This document shows positions 1-7,596 of a stretch of DNA of 14,523 bases, piece after piece. Source of the DNA: Candidatus Aminicenantota bacterium (GTDB lineage Bacteria > Acidobacteriota > Aminicenantia > UBA2199); the NCBI GenBank assembly GCA_030639705.1, contig DAOWKX010000002.1, positions 1-14,523 of the forward strand, read 5' to 3'. How positions within the stretch are numbered: the stretch's first letter is position 1; each line of letters opens with the position of its first letter. Below the pieces are notes generated by a model. It was not told the origin of the DNA, made no database searches, and saw nothing but the letters and a program-made list of their open reading frames with translations. A program made the position numbers and the translations under genes.

Positions 1-535
1 GATTCAAAATCCCGGTCACATTGGAAGCTCCAGTTATGGATACCATAAATAATTTTCCCTTATAAGAATCAATTAATTTTTTTAGCTCTTTAATTTTCAA
101 TGTTCCATCAATACGGTTAACCGGTGCATGAACTACCTTTGCTTTATCCCGCCATGGGAGGTCATTGGAATGATGCTCCATTTGAGACAAAATAATGACT
201 GCATCTTTAGGCATTTTCAATCTATATGAAAGCTTGTTAATGGCCTCAGTGGCATTTTTACCAAAAATCACCGTATGTGCATCCTGGTCGTAATCAACAA
301 ACTCACCAGCTTTTTCTCGCGACTTTTCATAATAATGTGAAGACAACCTGGATTTAAAACCTGTTCCTCGATGAATGGATGAATAAAACTTCATAAAGAC
401 ATTTATTTTATTAAGCACTCTCTTCAATGGGGGAGTTGAAGCTGCATTATCAAAATTCACATAGGTAATCTCACTCCCACCCAGGATCGGGAGTTTTTCA
501 TCAACCCCAACAACCTCTTTTCTTAAAATATTCAC
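1..535 (-). CDS. Class V aminotransferase / cysteine desulfurase-like protein, N-terminal part (runs off left edge)
   Basis: Reading leftward from 535, the frame encodes about 178 residues before the window edge. Motifs of the class V (SufS/NifS-like) PLP fold are visible: YVNFDNAASTPP near residue 23, YYEKSREKAGEF, a TEAIN segment, EHHSNDLPWR (where SufS proteins have EHHANIVPW) and GASNVTG near the edge. The start is GTG at 535-533, placed 5 nt after an AAGGAG ribosome binding site (rc of 541-546). An upstream TTG is out of frame and stops at once. The family makes persulfide from cysteine or carries out related PLP chemistry. The PLP-binding lysine and any catalytic cysteine loop lie outside the window, so desulfurase cannot be separated from other class V enzymes. 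It is transcribed divergently from the ribosomal operon. Confidence 0.8.
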   Translation of the reverse strand, partial: MNILRKEVVGVDEKLPILGGSEITYVNFDNAASTPPLKRVLNKINVFMKFYSSIHRGTGFKSRLSSHYYEKSREKAGEFVDYDQDAHTVIFGKNATEAINKLSYRLKMPKDAVIILSQMEHHSNDLPWRDKAKVVHAPVNRIDGTLKIKELKKLIDSYKGKLFMVSITGASNVTGILN

Positions 536-693
536 AACAACTCCTTAGACAATAGATGGTAATGCCTTCTACTATGTAAAATCAATACCATTACAAATAA
601 CCTGAATCTAAATTTTAAAACAAAATTAATCCTGATTCAACCTAGAAAATTCGACTTAACCAAATTTTTTTATTATCTTACTACCATTTTACT

Positions 694-713
694 TTTTGAG
701 ACATTTCGAGACA
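694..713. repeat. Two abutting 10-bp direct repeats upstream of the rplM promoter
   Basis: TTTTGAGACA (694-703) is followed directly by TTTCGAGACA (704-713), a 9/10 match at one-helical-turn spacing. The pair ends 6 bp before the -35 hexamer at 720. The position suits an activator or repressor site, or an upstream promoter element. No regulator is known and the pattern could be chance. Confidence 0.4.
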
Positions 714-719
714 ACTTCC

Positions 720-748
720 TTGACAAATCACCAAAAATATTGTACATT
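720..748 (+). promoter_or_regulatory. Sigma-70 type promoter of the rplM-frr operon
   Basis: A consensus -35 hexamer TTGACA (720-725) is followed by a 17-bp spacer and TACATT (743-748), which matches the -10 consensus at four of six positions. Transcription would start near 755, giving a leader of only about 16 nt before the rplM ATG at 771. That is too short to hold an extended autoregulatory leader RNA. The sequence just upstream (about 600-695) is rich in A/T runs. Confidence 0.65.
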
Positions 749-770
749 TACATTCTTCAACGAGGTAAAC

Positions 771-1217
771 ATGAAACTTGACAGATCGAATAAGACTCTT
801 ATACCACAAATAGATTCGATTGAAAAAAAATGGTGGTTAATTGATGCCGATAATATGGTATTGGGCCGATTGGCAACTAAAGTCGCCGAAATATTGAGAG
901 GTAAAAATAAACCGGTCTATACCCCTTTTTTTGACAATGGCGATTTTATAATTGTCATCAATGCCAAAAAAATAAAATTAAGCGGATCAAAGGAAAAACA
1001 GAAAATTTATCACCGGCATTCTGGATATATGGGGGGTTTAAAAAAGATCTCATACGAAAAAATGTTAACCACACATCCAGAAAGAATCATAATGCATGCG
1101 GTTAAAGGAATGCTCCCCAAAAATAAACTGAACCAAAAAATATTAAAAAAATTAAAGGTCTATCCAGGTTCAGAGCACAAACATACAGCTCAGAAGCCTG
1201 AAACCCTGAAGATCTAA
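771..1217 (+). CDS. rplM: 50S ribosomal protein L13
   Basis: The 148-residue product is a complete L13, a primary assembly protein of the large subunit. Diagnostic stretches are KKWWLIDADNMVLGRLAT near residue 19, HSGYMGGLK, AVKGMLPKN and LKVYPGSEHKHTAQKP near the C-terminus. The open frame extends 25 codons further upstream, but that part covers the promoter and is not L13-like. The ATG at 771 follows a GAGGT ribosome binding site (761-765) and gives the normal family length, so I take it as the start. It is the first gene of the operon. rpsI follows after 16 nt, the usual bacterial L13-S9 pair. Confidence 0.97.
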   Translation: MKLDRSNKTLIPQIDSIEKKWWLIDADNMVLGRLATKVAEILRGKNKPVYTPFFDNGDFIIVINAKKIKLSGSKEKQKIYHRHSGYMGGLKKISYEKMLTTHPERIIMHAVKGMLPKNKLNQKILKKLKVYPGSEHKHTAQKPETLKI

Positions 1218-1233
1218 TAATGAGGAGGACATT

Positions 1234-1638
1234 TTGAGTATTGTTCAGTATTATGGAACAGGAAGAAGAAAAACCAGTGTTGCCCGCGTATATTTGAGAC
1301 CTGGTAAGGGGAATTTGAAATTAATGGTAGTAAAAAGGATTCGGGACTTTGAATCATATTTCCCCTTAAAAAATCACAAACTTACCATAAACAAGCCATT
1401 AACAGTAACCAATACAGTTGACAATTTTGATATATATATTTCCGTTAAAGGTGGAGGACTCTCTGCTCAGGCCAGTGCCATAAAATTGGGTATTGCCAGG
1501 GCTTTACTGGAGTACAACTCTGAACTTCGCCCGGTATTAAAAAAGGCCGGACTGTTAACCAGAGACCCCCGGGAAAAGGAAAGAAAAAAATATGGTTTGT
1601 TGAAAGCGAGAAAAGCATCTCAATACCACAAAAGGTAG
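1234..1638 (+). CDS. rpsI: 30S ribosomal protein S9
   Basis: The 134-residue product is S9, whose C-terminal tail reaches toward P-site tRNA in the small subunit. Conserved features are GTGRRKTSVARV at residues 8-19, GGGLSAQASAIKLGIARAL in the middle, and RDPREKERKKYGLLKARK near the end. It closes with the expected basic QYHKR; many S9 proteins end FSKR, so the last residues are slightly atypical. Translation starts at TTG (1234-1236), 5 nt after a perfect AGGAGG (1223-1228). No nearer ATG or GTG would keep the conserved N-terminus. The strong ribosome binding site probably compensates for the weak start codon. Confidence 0.96.
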   Translation: MSIVQYYGTGRRKTSVARVYLRPGKGNLKLMVVKRIRDFESYFPLKNHKLTINKPLTVTNTVDNFDIYISVKGGGLSAQASAIKLGIARALLEYNSELRPVLKKAGLLTRDPREKERKKYGLLKARKASQYHKR

Positions 1639-1647
1639 GTGTCGTAT

Positions 1648-2493
1648 ATGGTTAATGTGAATATGAGAGAAATGTTGGAAGCGGGAGTTCATTTTGGCCA
1701 TCAAGTAAGAAGATGGAATCCGAAAATGAAACCCTACATCTATGGAAAGAAAAATGGCATCTACATCATAAATCTTCAAACCGCTATCGAATTGTTTAAA
1801 GAAGCGCTCAGTTTTATCACCGAAGCAGTGGCTTCTGGAAAGGATGCACTTGTCGTCGGTACAAAAAAACAGGCACAGAACATCATCGAAGACATATGTG
1901 AAGAGACAGAGGGAATACATTATGTCCATAAAAGATGGCTGGGTGGATTGTTAACCAATTTCTCAATGATCAAAAAAAGCATTGAAAAACTCATTGATTT
2001 GGATGAGATGAAAAAGGATGGCCGCTGGGAGGTAAAACCCAAAAAGGAACAATCAAAACTGGAGAAAGTCTATAAAAAACTCTATAAAAATCTATGGGGA
2101 GTGCGAAACTTAAATGAACTTCCCGGAGTTGTAATCATTATCGACTCCACCTTTGAAAGCATTGCCGTGTATGAAGCAAAAAAACTCAACATACCAATTG
2201 TAGCTGTGGTTGACACCAATGCAGATCCAGAAGAAATTGATTATCCAATTCCCGGGAACGATGATGCCATCCGGTCAATACGTCTTTTTGTATCCAAATT
2301 CGGCGAAGCCGTAAAGGAAGGTATAGACAAAAGAGTAACCGATTCAATAGATCAGCAAGGTGTGGAAGAAGTGAGTGAAGAAGAGAAGAGGGACGAAAAA
2401 GAATTAATCGAAGAAACAAAGGAAAAAATCCCAGCAGAAGAAGAAAATAAAGAAAAAATTGAGGATAAGCCAGAAGAAGAAAAGGAGAATTAA
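1648..2493 (+). CDS. rpsB: 30S ribosomal protein S2 with charged C-terminal tail
   Basis: The 281-residue product is S2, which binds late to the back of the small subunit. S2 signatures include MLEAGVHFGHQVRRWNPKMKPYIYG near the N-terminus, VGTKKQAQ, RWLGGLLTNF, and the C-terminal PIVAVVDTNADPEEIDYPIPGNDDAIRSI. The ATG at 1648 lies 7 nt after AGGT (1637-1640), which overlaps the rpsI stop; a GTG at 1639 is in frame but has no better ribosome binding site. After the core (about residue 230) comes a tail of about 50 residues, very rich in Glu and Lys (repeated EEE, EEK and KEK units). It is probably disordered; such acidic extensions occur in some S2 proteins. tsf follows after 1 nt. Confidence 0.96.
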   Translation: MVNVNMREMLEAGVHFGHQVRRWNPKMKPYIYGKKNGIYIINLQTAIELFKEALSFITEAVASGKDALVVGTKKQAQNIIEDICEETEGIHYVHKRWLGGLLTNFSMIKKSIEKLIDLDEMKKDGRWEVKPKKEQSKLEKVYKKLYKNLWGVRNLNELPGVVIIIDSTFESIAVYEAKKLNIPIVAVVDTNADPEEIDYPIPGNDDAIRSIRLFVSKFGEAVKEGIDKRVTDSIDQQGVEEVSEEEKRDEKELIEETKEKIPAEEENKEKIEDKPEEEKEN

Positions 2494-2494
2494 A

Positions 2495-3094
2495 ATGGCC
2501 GTAGATATGTCTTTGGTAAAAAAGTTAAGAGAGGAAACTGGTATAGGAATCCTTGAATGCAAAAAAGCCATTGACGAAGCCAACAATAATTATAAAAAAG
2601 CAGCCGAAATTTTGAGAAAAAAAGGATTTGAAAAGGCAAAAGCAAAATCTTCCCGTATCACCAAGCAGGGATTAATCGGTTCTTATATCCATACCAATGG
2701 AAAAATCGGAGTTCTGGTTGAATTGGGATGTGAAACCGATTTCGTGGCCAGAAATGAAGATTTTCAGGCACTATTAAAGGATATATCCATGCAAATCGCT
2801 GCCATGACCCCAAAATACATTTCCAAAGATGATATCTCGGCAGAAGTCATTGAAAAAGAAAAGGATATCTATCGCTCACAAATAAAAAATAGCGGAAAAC
2901 CTGATAATATAATTGAAAAGATTATCGAAGGAAAATTAAAAAAATTCTATAATGAAGTTTGTCTTTTAAATCAAACCTTCTTTAAAGAAGAAAAGAAAAC
3001 TATCGAAGATCTGATCACAGAAAAAATCCATAAAATAGGAGAGAACATCGTCGTAAAACGATTCGTACGATACCAACTGGGTGAAGAAAACTAA
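2495..3094 (+). CDS. tsf: Elongation factor Ts (short form)
   Basis: The 199-residue product is EF-Ts, the guanine-nucleotide exchange factor that recycles EF-Tu. The N-terminal UBA-like domain (LVKKLREETGIGILECKKAIDEA, about residues 7-29) is followed by the core with CETDFVARNEDF near residue 81, the EF-Tu contact motif. The length fits the short, Thermus-like class rather than the roughly 280-residue E. coli type, so one core subdomain is reduced. The ATG at 2495 is 1 nt past the rpsB stop. Its ribosome binding site AAGGAG (2482-2487) lies inside the rpsB tail, which implies translational coupling. A 12-codon in-frame upstream extension inside rpsB is not family-like. Confidence 0.96.
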   Translation: MAVDMSLVKKLREETGIGILECKKAIDEANNNYKKAAEILRKKGFEKAKAKSSRITKQGLIGSYIHTNGKIGVLVELGCETDFVARNEDFQALLKDISMQIAAMTPKYISKDDISAEVIEKEKDIYRSQIKNSGKPDNIIEKIIEGKLKKFYNEVCLLNQTFFKEEKKTIEDLITEKIHKIGENIVVKRFVRYQLGEEN

Positions 3095-3095
3095 G

Positions 3096-3815
3096 ATGGA
3101 TGAGGTCGCCCCCAATCCCAAACGCATTCTGTTAAAGCTCAGCGGCGAGGCGTTGAAAGGGGAACAAATTTTCGGAATATCCAACCCCGTCATCAACGAT
3201 ATTGCGGATGAAATCAAACAGTGTCATGATCTTGGGGTAGAGATCGCTATCGTCACCGGAGGCGGAAATTTTTTCAGGGGAAATCGCCAGAAAGACCTGG
3301 ATATTGATAGAGCTTCTGCCGATTACATGGGTATGCTGGCAACTATAATTAACGGAATTGCATTACAAGATGTTTTTGAAAAAAAGGGTCTAGCCACTCG
3401 CCTGGTTTCAGCACTCGAAATTACTGAGGTGGCAGAACCCTTTATCCGACGCCGGGCCATTCGCCATCTTGAAAAAGGAAGAATCATCATATTTACCGGC
3501 GGTACCGGAAGCCCCTTTTTTTCAACCGATACAGCTGCTGCCTTACGGGCCATCGAGATAAAAGCAGATATTTTGTTGAAAGCAACCATGGTTGAAGGTG
3601 TTTTTTCAGGAGATCCCAAAAAAATTAAAGATGCGGTCAAATTTGATAAAATATCCTATGCTGACATTTTATCAAAAGAATTAAAAGTCATTGACAGTAC
3701 TGCCATCACCATGTGTAAAGAGAATAACTTGCAATTAAAAATATTCAATATTACTAAAAAAGGAAATATTTTAAAAGCCATCACCAACAAAGAGATCGGC
3801 ACCTTGGTTAATTAG
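3096..3815 (+). CDS. pyrH: Uridylate kinase (UMP kinase)
   Basis: The 239-residue product belongs to the amino-acid-kinase fold and phosphorylates UMP to UDP in the cytoplasm, feeding pyrimidine nucleotide synthesis. Signatures are RILLKLSGEALKG near residue 10, GGGNFFRG near 56, MGMLATIINGIAL, TGGTGSPFFSTDTAAALRAIEI, ADILLKATMVEGVFSGDPKK and a C-terminal KEIGTLVN. The length matches the family norm. The ATG at 3096, 1 nt after the tsf stop, is chosen over an in-frame GTG at 3081 that lies inside tsf without a purine-rich site ahead of it. A GGTGA (3080-3084) is the likely ribosome binding site. It sits between tsf and frr, the usual bacterial order. Confidence 0.96.
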   Translation: MDEVAPNPKRILLKLSGEALKGEQIFGISNPVINDIADEIKQCHDLGVEIAIVTGGGNFFRGNRQKDLDIDRASADYMGMLATIINGIALQDVFEKKGLATRLVSALEITEVAEPFIRRRAIRHLEKGRIIIFTGGTGSPFFSTDTAAALRAIEIKADILLKATMVEGVFSGDPKKIKDAVKFDKISYADILSKELKVIDSTAITMCKENNLQLKIFNITKKGNILKAITNKEIGTLVN

Positions 3816-3827
3816 TAGGGAGCACAC

Positions 3828-4385
3828 ATGTTAAAAGAATTACTGGATGAGGTCAAATCAAAATTAAACGAAATAGAAGGGGAATTTAAAATAGAAATCT
3901 CAAAATTCAGAACCGGTAGGGCTTCTGTCAGCATTTTGGACAATATCAGAGTAGAATACTACGGGACACCCACTCCGATTAATCAATTAGCAACCCTTTC
4001 AGTGCCTGAGGCCAATTTAATCGTGATCCAGCCCTGGGATACCAATATAATTGGTGATATAGAAAAAGCAATCAGAAACTCAAACATCGATATCAACCCT
4101 GTTTCCGACGGAAAACTCATCCGACTCCCGGTGCCCCCCCTGGATGAAGAAAGACGATCCGAAATTATCAAAACCCTGCAAAAGTACACTGAAGAAAGAA
4201 AAACATCTTCCCGCTTAATACGCAGAGAATACCGGGAAATGGCAAAGTTGCTTCAGGAAGATAAAGAGATCTCCGAGGATGAGGAAATGAGGTTTTATGA
4301 TGACCTTCAAAAGCTTGTGGATGAAAACATAAATAATCTTGAAAAAATCGAAGAAAACAAAGAAAAACACATGCTTGAAGATTAA
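3828..4385 (+). CDS. frr: Ribosome recycling factor
   Basis: The 185-residue product splits post-termination ribosomes together with EF-G. It is full length (RRFs are about 185 residues). The long three-helix-bundle segments include FRTGRAS (residues 27-33), the domain II segment with YYGTPTPINQLATLSVPEA, and LPVPPLDEERRSEIIK followed by the final helix with EDEEMRFYDDLQKLVDE. The ATG at 3828 follows GGGAG (3818-3822) by 5 nt. This is the last gene of the translation operon. A thioesterase gene follows after 64 nt, and no clear terminator lies between. Confidence 0.96.
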   Translation: MLKELLDEVKSKLNEIEGEFKIEISKFRTGRASVSILDNIRVEYYGTPTPINQLATLSVPEANLIVIQPWDTNIIGDIEKAIRNSNIDINPVSDGKLIRLPVPPLDEERRSEIIKTLQKYTEERKTSSRLIRREYREMAKLLQEDKEISEDEEMRFYDDLQKLVDENINNLEKIEENKEKHMLED

Positions 4386-4449
4386 ACCATTGAAACAAGA
4401 ATAATTTGAAAAATGACATTTCTGTCTGATCCTTGCCGGCATATACCAA

Positions 4450-4884
4450 ATGATAGAGATATTTAAAAAAATGCCGGCCGATAAGATATTTAAAAGCAGT
4501 CATATCGTCATGAGTTATGAACTGGATTCCTGGGGTCATGTAAATAATGCCGTTTATATGAATTATTTGGAAAAAGCCAGAAATGACTTTATGATTGAAA
4601 GGGGATTGAGTTTTAATGATTTTTTTGAATGGCAAAAATTCCCCGTGGTCAGAAGAGCCACAATGGAATTCAAGAACCCGGCAAAGACAGGAGACCGGTT
4701 GAAAATCGAGGGCTGGATAACAGACCACAGCGTCACCAGCTTTACCCTGGCCTATAATATATATAACAGAGATACCAATGCTCTGATACTATCAGCGGAA
4801 ACATTTCATGTATTTTTAAATGAACGAAACAAGCCATCTCGCATTCCGGAAACATTTTTTAAAAAATTTATTCAGCAATCCTAA
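4450..4884 (+). CDS. Acyl-CoA thioesterase-like hotdog-fold protein (YbgC/FadM type)
   Basis: The 144-residue frame has the 4-hydroxybenzoyl-CoA-thioesterase-like signature DSWGHVNNAVYMNYLEKAR at residues 26-44. D26 is the likely catalytic acid, followed by the conserved H30 and N33. FPVVRRATMEFKNPAKTGDRLKI matches the second strand region of the fold. Members hydrolyse acyl-CoA or acyl-ACP thioesters in the cytoplasm; the acyl substrate cannot be read from sequence. The start is uncertain: the ATG at 4450 has no good ribosome binding site, and an in-frame ATG at 4471 would shorten the protein by 7 residues without touching the domain. The next gene starts 24 nt downstream with its own AAGGAG, so the two are probably co-transcribed. 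Confidence 0.85.
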   Translation: MIEIFKKMPADKIFKSSHIVMSYELDSWGHVNNAVYMNYLEKARNDFMIERGLSFNDFFEWQKFPVVRRATMEFKNPAKTGDRLKIEGWITDHSVTSFTLAYNIYNRDTNALILSAETFHVFLNERNKPSRIPETFFKKFIQQS

Positions 4885-4908
4885 AAAATATTAGCTTAAG
4901 GAGACATG

Positions 4909-6645
4909 ATGAATCCAAAATTATCAAAATGCTATGGTCAAAAATTCACGTTCTTGAGTCTTTATGCCTTATTTTTTTTAGTCTTCATCTCAGCCTTCGG
5001 GGCAGAGGAAAAAATAACCTTTGCAGATATGGTTATTTACAATGCCAAAATCATCACCATTGATAAGGAAACACCCAGGGCAGAAGCAGTGGCCATTAAA
5101 GGAGAAATAATTATTGCTGTTACCAGCAATCAAGCCATAAAAAAATACATTAAAAAAGGGGAAACCAGCGTGATTAATGCCAAAGGGCGTCTGATGGTCC
5201 CCGGATTCAATGACGCCCACATTCATTTTTTAAGCGGTGGTTACTCATTAATGAATCTCGAATTTCGATATATCACTGATATCAAGGTGATCCAGAAAAT
5301 GGTAAAAAACAGGATTTCTGAATCACAACCAGGAGAAATAATAAGAGGTGGCGGATGGGACCATGAACTGTTTCCCGATAAACAATGGCCCACAAAAGAC
5401 ATTCTGGATGAAGTGGCACCCAATAATCCAGTTATTTTATCCAGAACAGATGGTCACTCAATCTGGGTGAATTCCAGGGTATTGGAATTATCCGGAATCA
5501 CCAGAAAGACCCCGGATCCTCCCGGGGGAACCATTGTCAGAAATCCAAATACGGGCGAACCCACCGGAATACTGAAGGAAAAAGCCCAGAACCTCATCGA
5601 CACATCCAAATTCAGACAATTATCTCCGGATGAACAACGGAGAAAGGATGCCAGAGCTCTTGAGCTGGCACTGGATGCAGCCCGGAGGTCAGGTGTAACC
5701 AGTATCCAGCAATTAAACGACTATGCAGAATTATTTCAATCATTTAAAGACCAGAATAAATTAACCGCCCGGGTAACCTTTAACATGTGGCTGACTGATG
5801 ATTCTGTTCAATTGAATAAATACAACCAGCTTCGAGAGAAATACCCCCAAAAAAATAACTGGATACGCTTTGGCTATCTGAAAGCTTTCATTGATGGCAC
5901 CCTGGGTTCTGGTACTGCCCTCATGTTCAAGCCCTTTCAGGATGACCCTTCAACCAGCGGTTTACCGCAAATGACCTATGAAGAACTGGAAAAAAAGGTG
6001 ATTACTGCTGATAAAATGAAATTCCAGATTGGCATCCATGCTATCGGAACCAAGGCCAATCATTGGATTCTCAACGCCTTTGAAAAAGCACAACAGCTGA
6101 ACGGAAAGCGTGACAGTCGGCACCGCAGCGAACATGCCCAGGTTTTAACCGACCAGGATATTCCTCGATTCGCCAAATTAGGAGTCATTGCTTCCATGCA
6201 GCCCACTCACTGTATTACGGACAAACGGTTTGCAGAAAAACGAATCGGGCATGAAAGATGCCGGGGAGCATATGCCTGGAAAAGATTACTGGATGCGGGA
6301 GCACATATTGCTTTTGGAACCGACTGGTATGTTGAACCCATCGATCCCCTGGAAGGTCTCTATGCTGCTGTCACCCGAAAAAACCGGGCAGGCGAACCGG
6401 GTGACGGATGGTTCCCTGACCAAAAACTATCCATGGAAAAGGCTATCGAACTCTACACTTTGGGCTCTGCATATGCTGAATTTATGGAAAACCGTAAAGG
6501 CTCAATCAAAAAAAGTATGCTGGCCGATGTGGTCATTTTTAACAAAGATCTGACTACCATCCCCCCGCAAGAGATCATGAAGGCCAAGGTCGACTACACC
6601 ATTGTCGGGGGCAAAATCGTCTATCAAAGAAATCAGGCCCAATAA
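4909..6645 (+). CDS. Exported YtcJ-type amidohydrolase (amidohydrolase family 3)
   Basis: The 578-residue product starts with a secretory signal peptide: a basic start, a hydrophobic stretch over residues 13-29, and probable cleavage around AFGA (29-32). The mature part is a full metal-dependent amidohydrolase: an N-terminal beta-sandwich (MVIYNAKIITIDKETPRAEAV), the HxH metal site GFNDAHIHF (H104, H106), K325 in LKAFIDGTLGSG, H377 in GIHAIGTKA, H409 in RSEHAQ and D472 in AFGTDW. The expected metal ligands therefore look intact. Family members hydrolyse N-formyl, amide or related C-N bonds; this substrate is unknown. Two ATGs (4906, 4909) follow AAGGAG (4898-4903); the second has the more usual 5-nt spacing. 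Export is unusual for the family but has relatives in other diderms. Confidence 0.88.
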   Translation: MNPKLSKCYGQKFTFLSLYALFFLVFISAFGAEEKITFADMVIYNAKIITIDKETPRAEAVAIKGEIIIAVTSNQAIKKYIKKGETSVINAKGRLMVPGFNDAHIHFLSGGYSLMNLEFRYITDIKVIQKMVKNRISESQPGEIIRGGGWDHELFPDKQWPTKDILDEVAPNNPVILSRTDGHSIWVNSRVLELSGITRKTPDPPGGTIVRNPNTGEPTGILKEKAQNLIDTSKFRQLSPDEQRRKDARALELALDAARRSGVTSIQQLNDYAELFQSFKDQNKLTARVTFNMWLTDDSVQLNKYNQLREKYPQKNNWIRFGYLKAFIDGTLGSGTALMFKPFQDDPSTSGLPQMTYEELEKKVITADKMKFQIGIHAIGTKANHWILNAFEKAQQLNGKRDSRHRSEHAQVLTDQDIPRFAKLGVIASMQPTHCITDKRFAEKRIGHERCRGAYAWKRLLDAGAHIAFGTDWYVEPIDPLEGLYAAVTRKNRAGEPGDGWFPDQKLSMEKAIELYTLGSAYAEFMENRKGSIKKSMLADVVIFNKDLTTIPPQEIMKAKVDYTIVGGKIVYQRNQAQ

Positions 6646-6800
6646 AATGATCAACACTCTGCCCGAGAAAGAAAGGTGACAATCTGCAGAGATGACATGC
6701 AGGATCAAAAAATATTTTCAGTGTACGAGAGGTTGGGATGGCAGAACCGTCACCTGAAAATCCACCTCGACAAATAAACAACACCCGAAGGATACATAAA

Positions 6801-7523
6801 ATGAACAGCTTTCCACCTCAGAAAAAAACACCCCAGGCCATTGATTCAAAAAAATTCGTTAAACTCATTCTTGGCAGTATTTTCAGTATTATTTTATTCG
6901 GTGTCGGGCTATTTTTTCTTGCCGGACGGTTGGATTATGTGCAGGGATGGGTATTGCTGGCCATCTGCTTTATCATTCTTATTGTCAGCGTTTTTTCTCT
7001 CAGGAAAAGAAAAGATCTGGTTAAAGAAAGGAGGAATCCGGGTCCGGGGGTCAAGAAATGGGATAATTTTATCATAGTGTTATACCAGATTTTTCTTTAT
7101 GGCTTACTAATCATTGCCATACTGGACTCTGGCCGATTTAGATGGTCGCCAAAATTTCCAATGGGTATCTATATTCTGTCCGGTCTGATACTTGTACTTT
7201 CTTCGGCATTTGCTTTGTGGGCCCTGCGAGTCAATAACTTCTTTTCATCGAAAGTTCGGATTCAAAAAGAGCGATATCACCAGGTGATAACCACTGGTCC
7301 CTACCGGTTTGTCAGACATCCGGGTTATACGGGAGTGATTTTTATGATCCTCAGTTTAGCATTGATTATGGGTTCCCTGTGGGCACTGATTCCCGCAGGA
7401 TTGATTGGCATACTGTTTCTCATCCGTACCGTTCTCGAAGACCTGGTGCTAAGACAAGAATTACCCGGATATCTTGAATATACAAAAAAAGTGCGCCATC
7501 GCCTGATTCCCGGGATCTGGTAA
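6801..7523 (+). CDS. Integral membrane ICMT/PEMT-type methyltransferase
   Basis: This 240-residue protein has about five hydrophobic segments (roughly residues 19-41, 46-67, 89-109, 121-142 and 176-211). It carries the hallmark of isoprenylcysteine/phospholipid methyltransferases: TTGPYRFVRHPGYTG at 164-178, then an acidic segment EDLVLRQELPGYLEY at 213-227 before a basic end. This C-terminal half forms the SAM-binding site in known ICMT structures. Substrates in bacterial relatives are mostly unknown and may be lipids, prenyl compounds or thiols. ATG 6801 has AAGGA (6788-6792) 8 nt upstream. An in-frame ATG at 6738, with AGAGG 5 nt ahead, is a real alternative adding 21 polar residues. The gap after the amidohydrolase (about 90-155 nt) shows no terminator. 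Confidence 0.8.
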   Translation: MNSFPPQKKTPQAIDSKKFVKLILGSIFSIILFGVGLFFLAGRLDYVQGWVLLAICFIILIVSVFSLRKRKDLVKERRNPGPGVKKWDNFIIVLYQIFLYGLLIIAILDSGRFRWSPKFPMGIYILSGLILVLSSAFALWALRVNNFFSSKVRIQKERYHQVITTGPYRFVRHPGYTGVIFMILSLALIMGSLWALIPAGLIGILFLIRTVLEDLVLRQELPGYLEYTKKVRHRLIPGIW

Positions 7524-7540
7524 ATAAAATTTCTTCATTC

Positions 7541-7573
7541 GGGTATTAATATTTCAAATCGGCTTAATAACCC
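7541..7573 (+). other. Imperfect hairpin between methyltransferase and radical SAM genes
   Basis: GGGTATTAA (7541-7549) can pair with TTAATAACCC (7564-7573) with one bulged A at 7569, leaving a 14-nt loop. No U-run follows, so it is not a standard intrinsic terminator. It could stabilise the upstream mRNA end or be chance in AT-rich DNA. Confidence 0.3.
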
Positions 7574-7582
7574 AGTACGTTA

Positions 7583-7596
7583 TATTATTAATAATA
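7583..7596. promoter_or_regulatory. 14-bp perfect AT palindrome upstream of the radical SAM gene
   Basis: TATTATT|AATAATA is fully self-complementary over 14 bp. It ends 2 bp before a TTGACA hexamer (7599-7604) that could serve as a -35 element, but the best -10 candidates (TATTAA at 7619-7624, 14-bp spacing) are poorly placed. This may be an operator or a chance low-complexity palindrome. Confidence 0.3.

Noticed and set aside
556..585. Possible minus-strand promoter for the class V aminotransferase gene (TTGATT, 18-bp spacer, TACCAT)
   Set aside because: Both hexamers match only four of six positions with slightly long spacing. This is expected by chance in AT-rich DNA, so it was not listed as a feature.
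696..770. 25-codon upstream extension of rplM
   Set aside because: It overlaps the -35/-10 promoter elements and adds residues absent from L13 proteins.
1555..1929. Minus-strand open frame of 124 codons over rpsI/rpsB
   Set aside because: It is fully antisense to conserved ribosomal protein genes, with no domain and no suitable ribosome binding site.
4386..4449. Intrinsic terminator after frr
   Set aside because: The only inverted repeat reaches into the thioesterase gene and has no U-run after the 3' arm.
4168..4728. 186-codon open frame on the minus strand across frr and the thioesterase gene
   Set aside because: It lies antisense to two genes with clear family motifs, and its own translation is rich in Phe, Cys and His without any recognisable domain.
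6684..6702. CTGCA...TGCAG inverted repeat between the amidohydrolase and methyltransferase genes
   Set aside because: The arms are only 5 bp, which is at chance level for this length of DNA.
6738..6800. Longer start for the membrane methyltransferase (ATG 6738)
   Set aside because: Its ribosome binding site is acceptable, but the added 21 residues are polar and proline-rich, and the ATG at 6801 sits closer to the first membrane helix. It is kept as an alternative in the feature entry.
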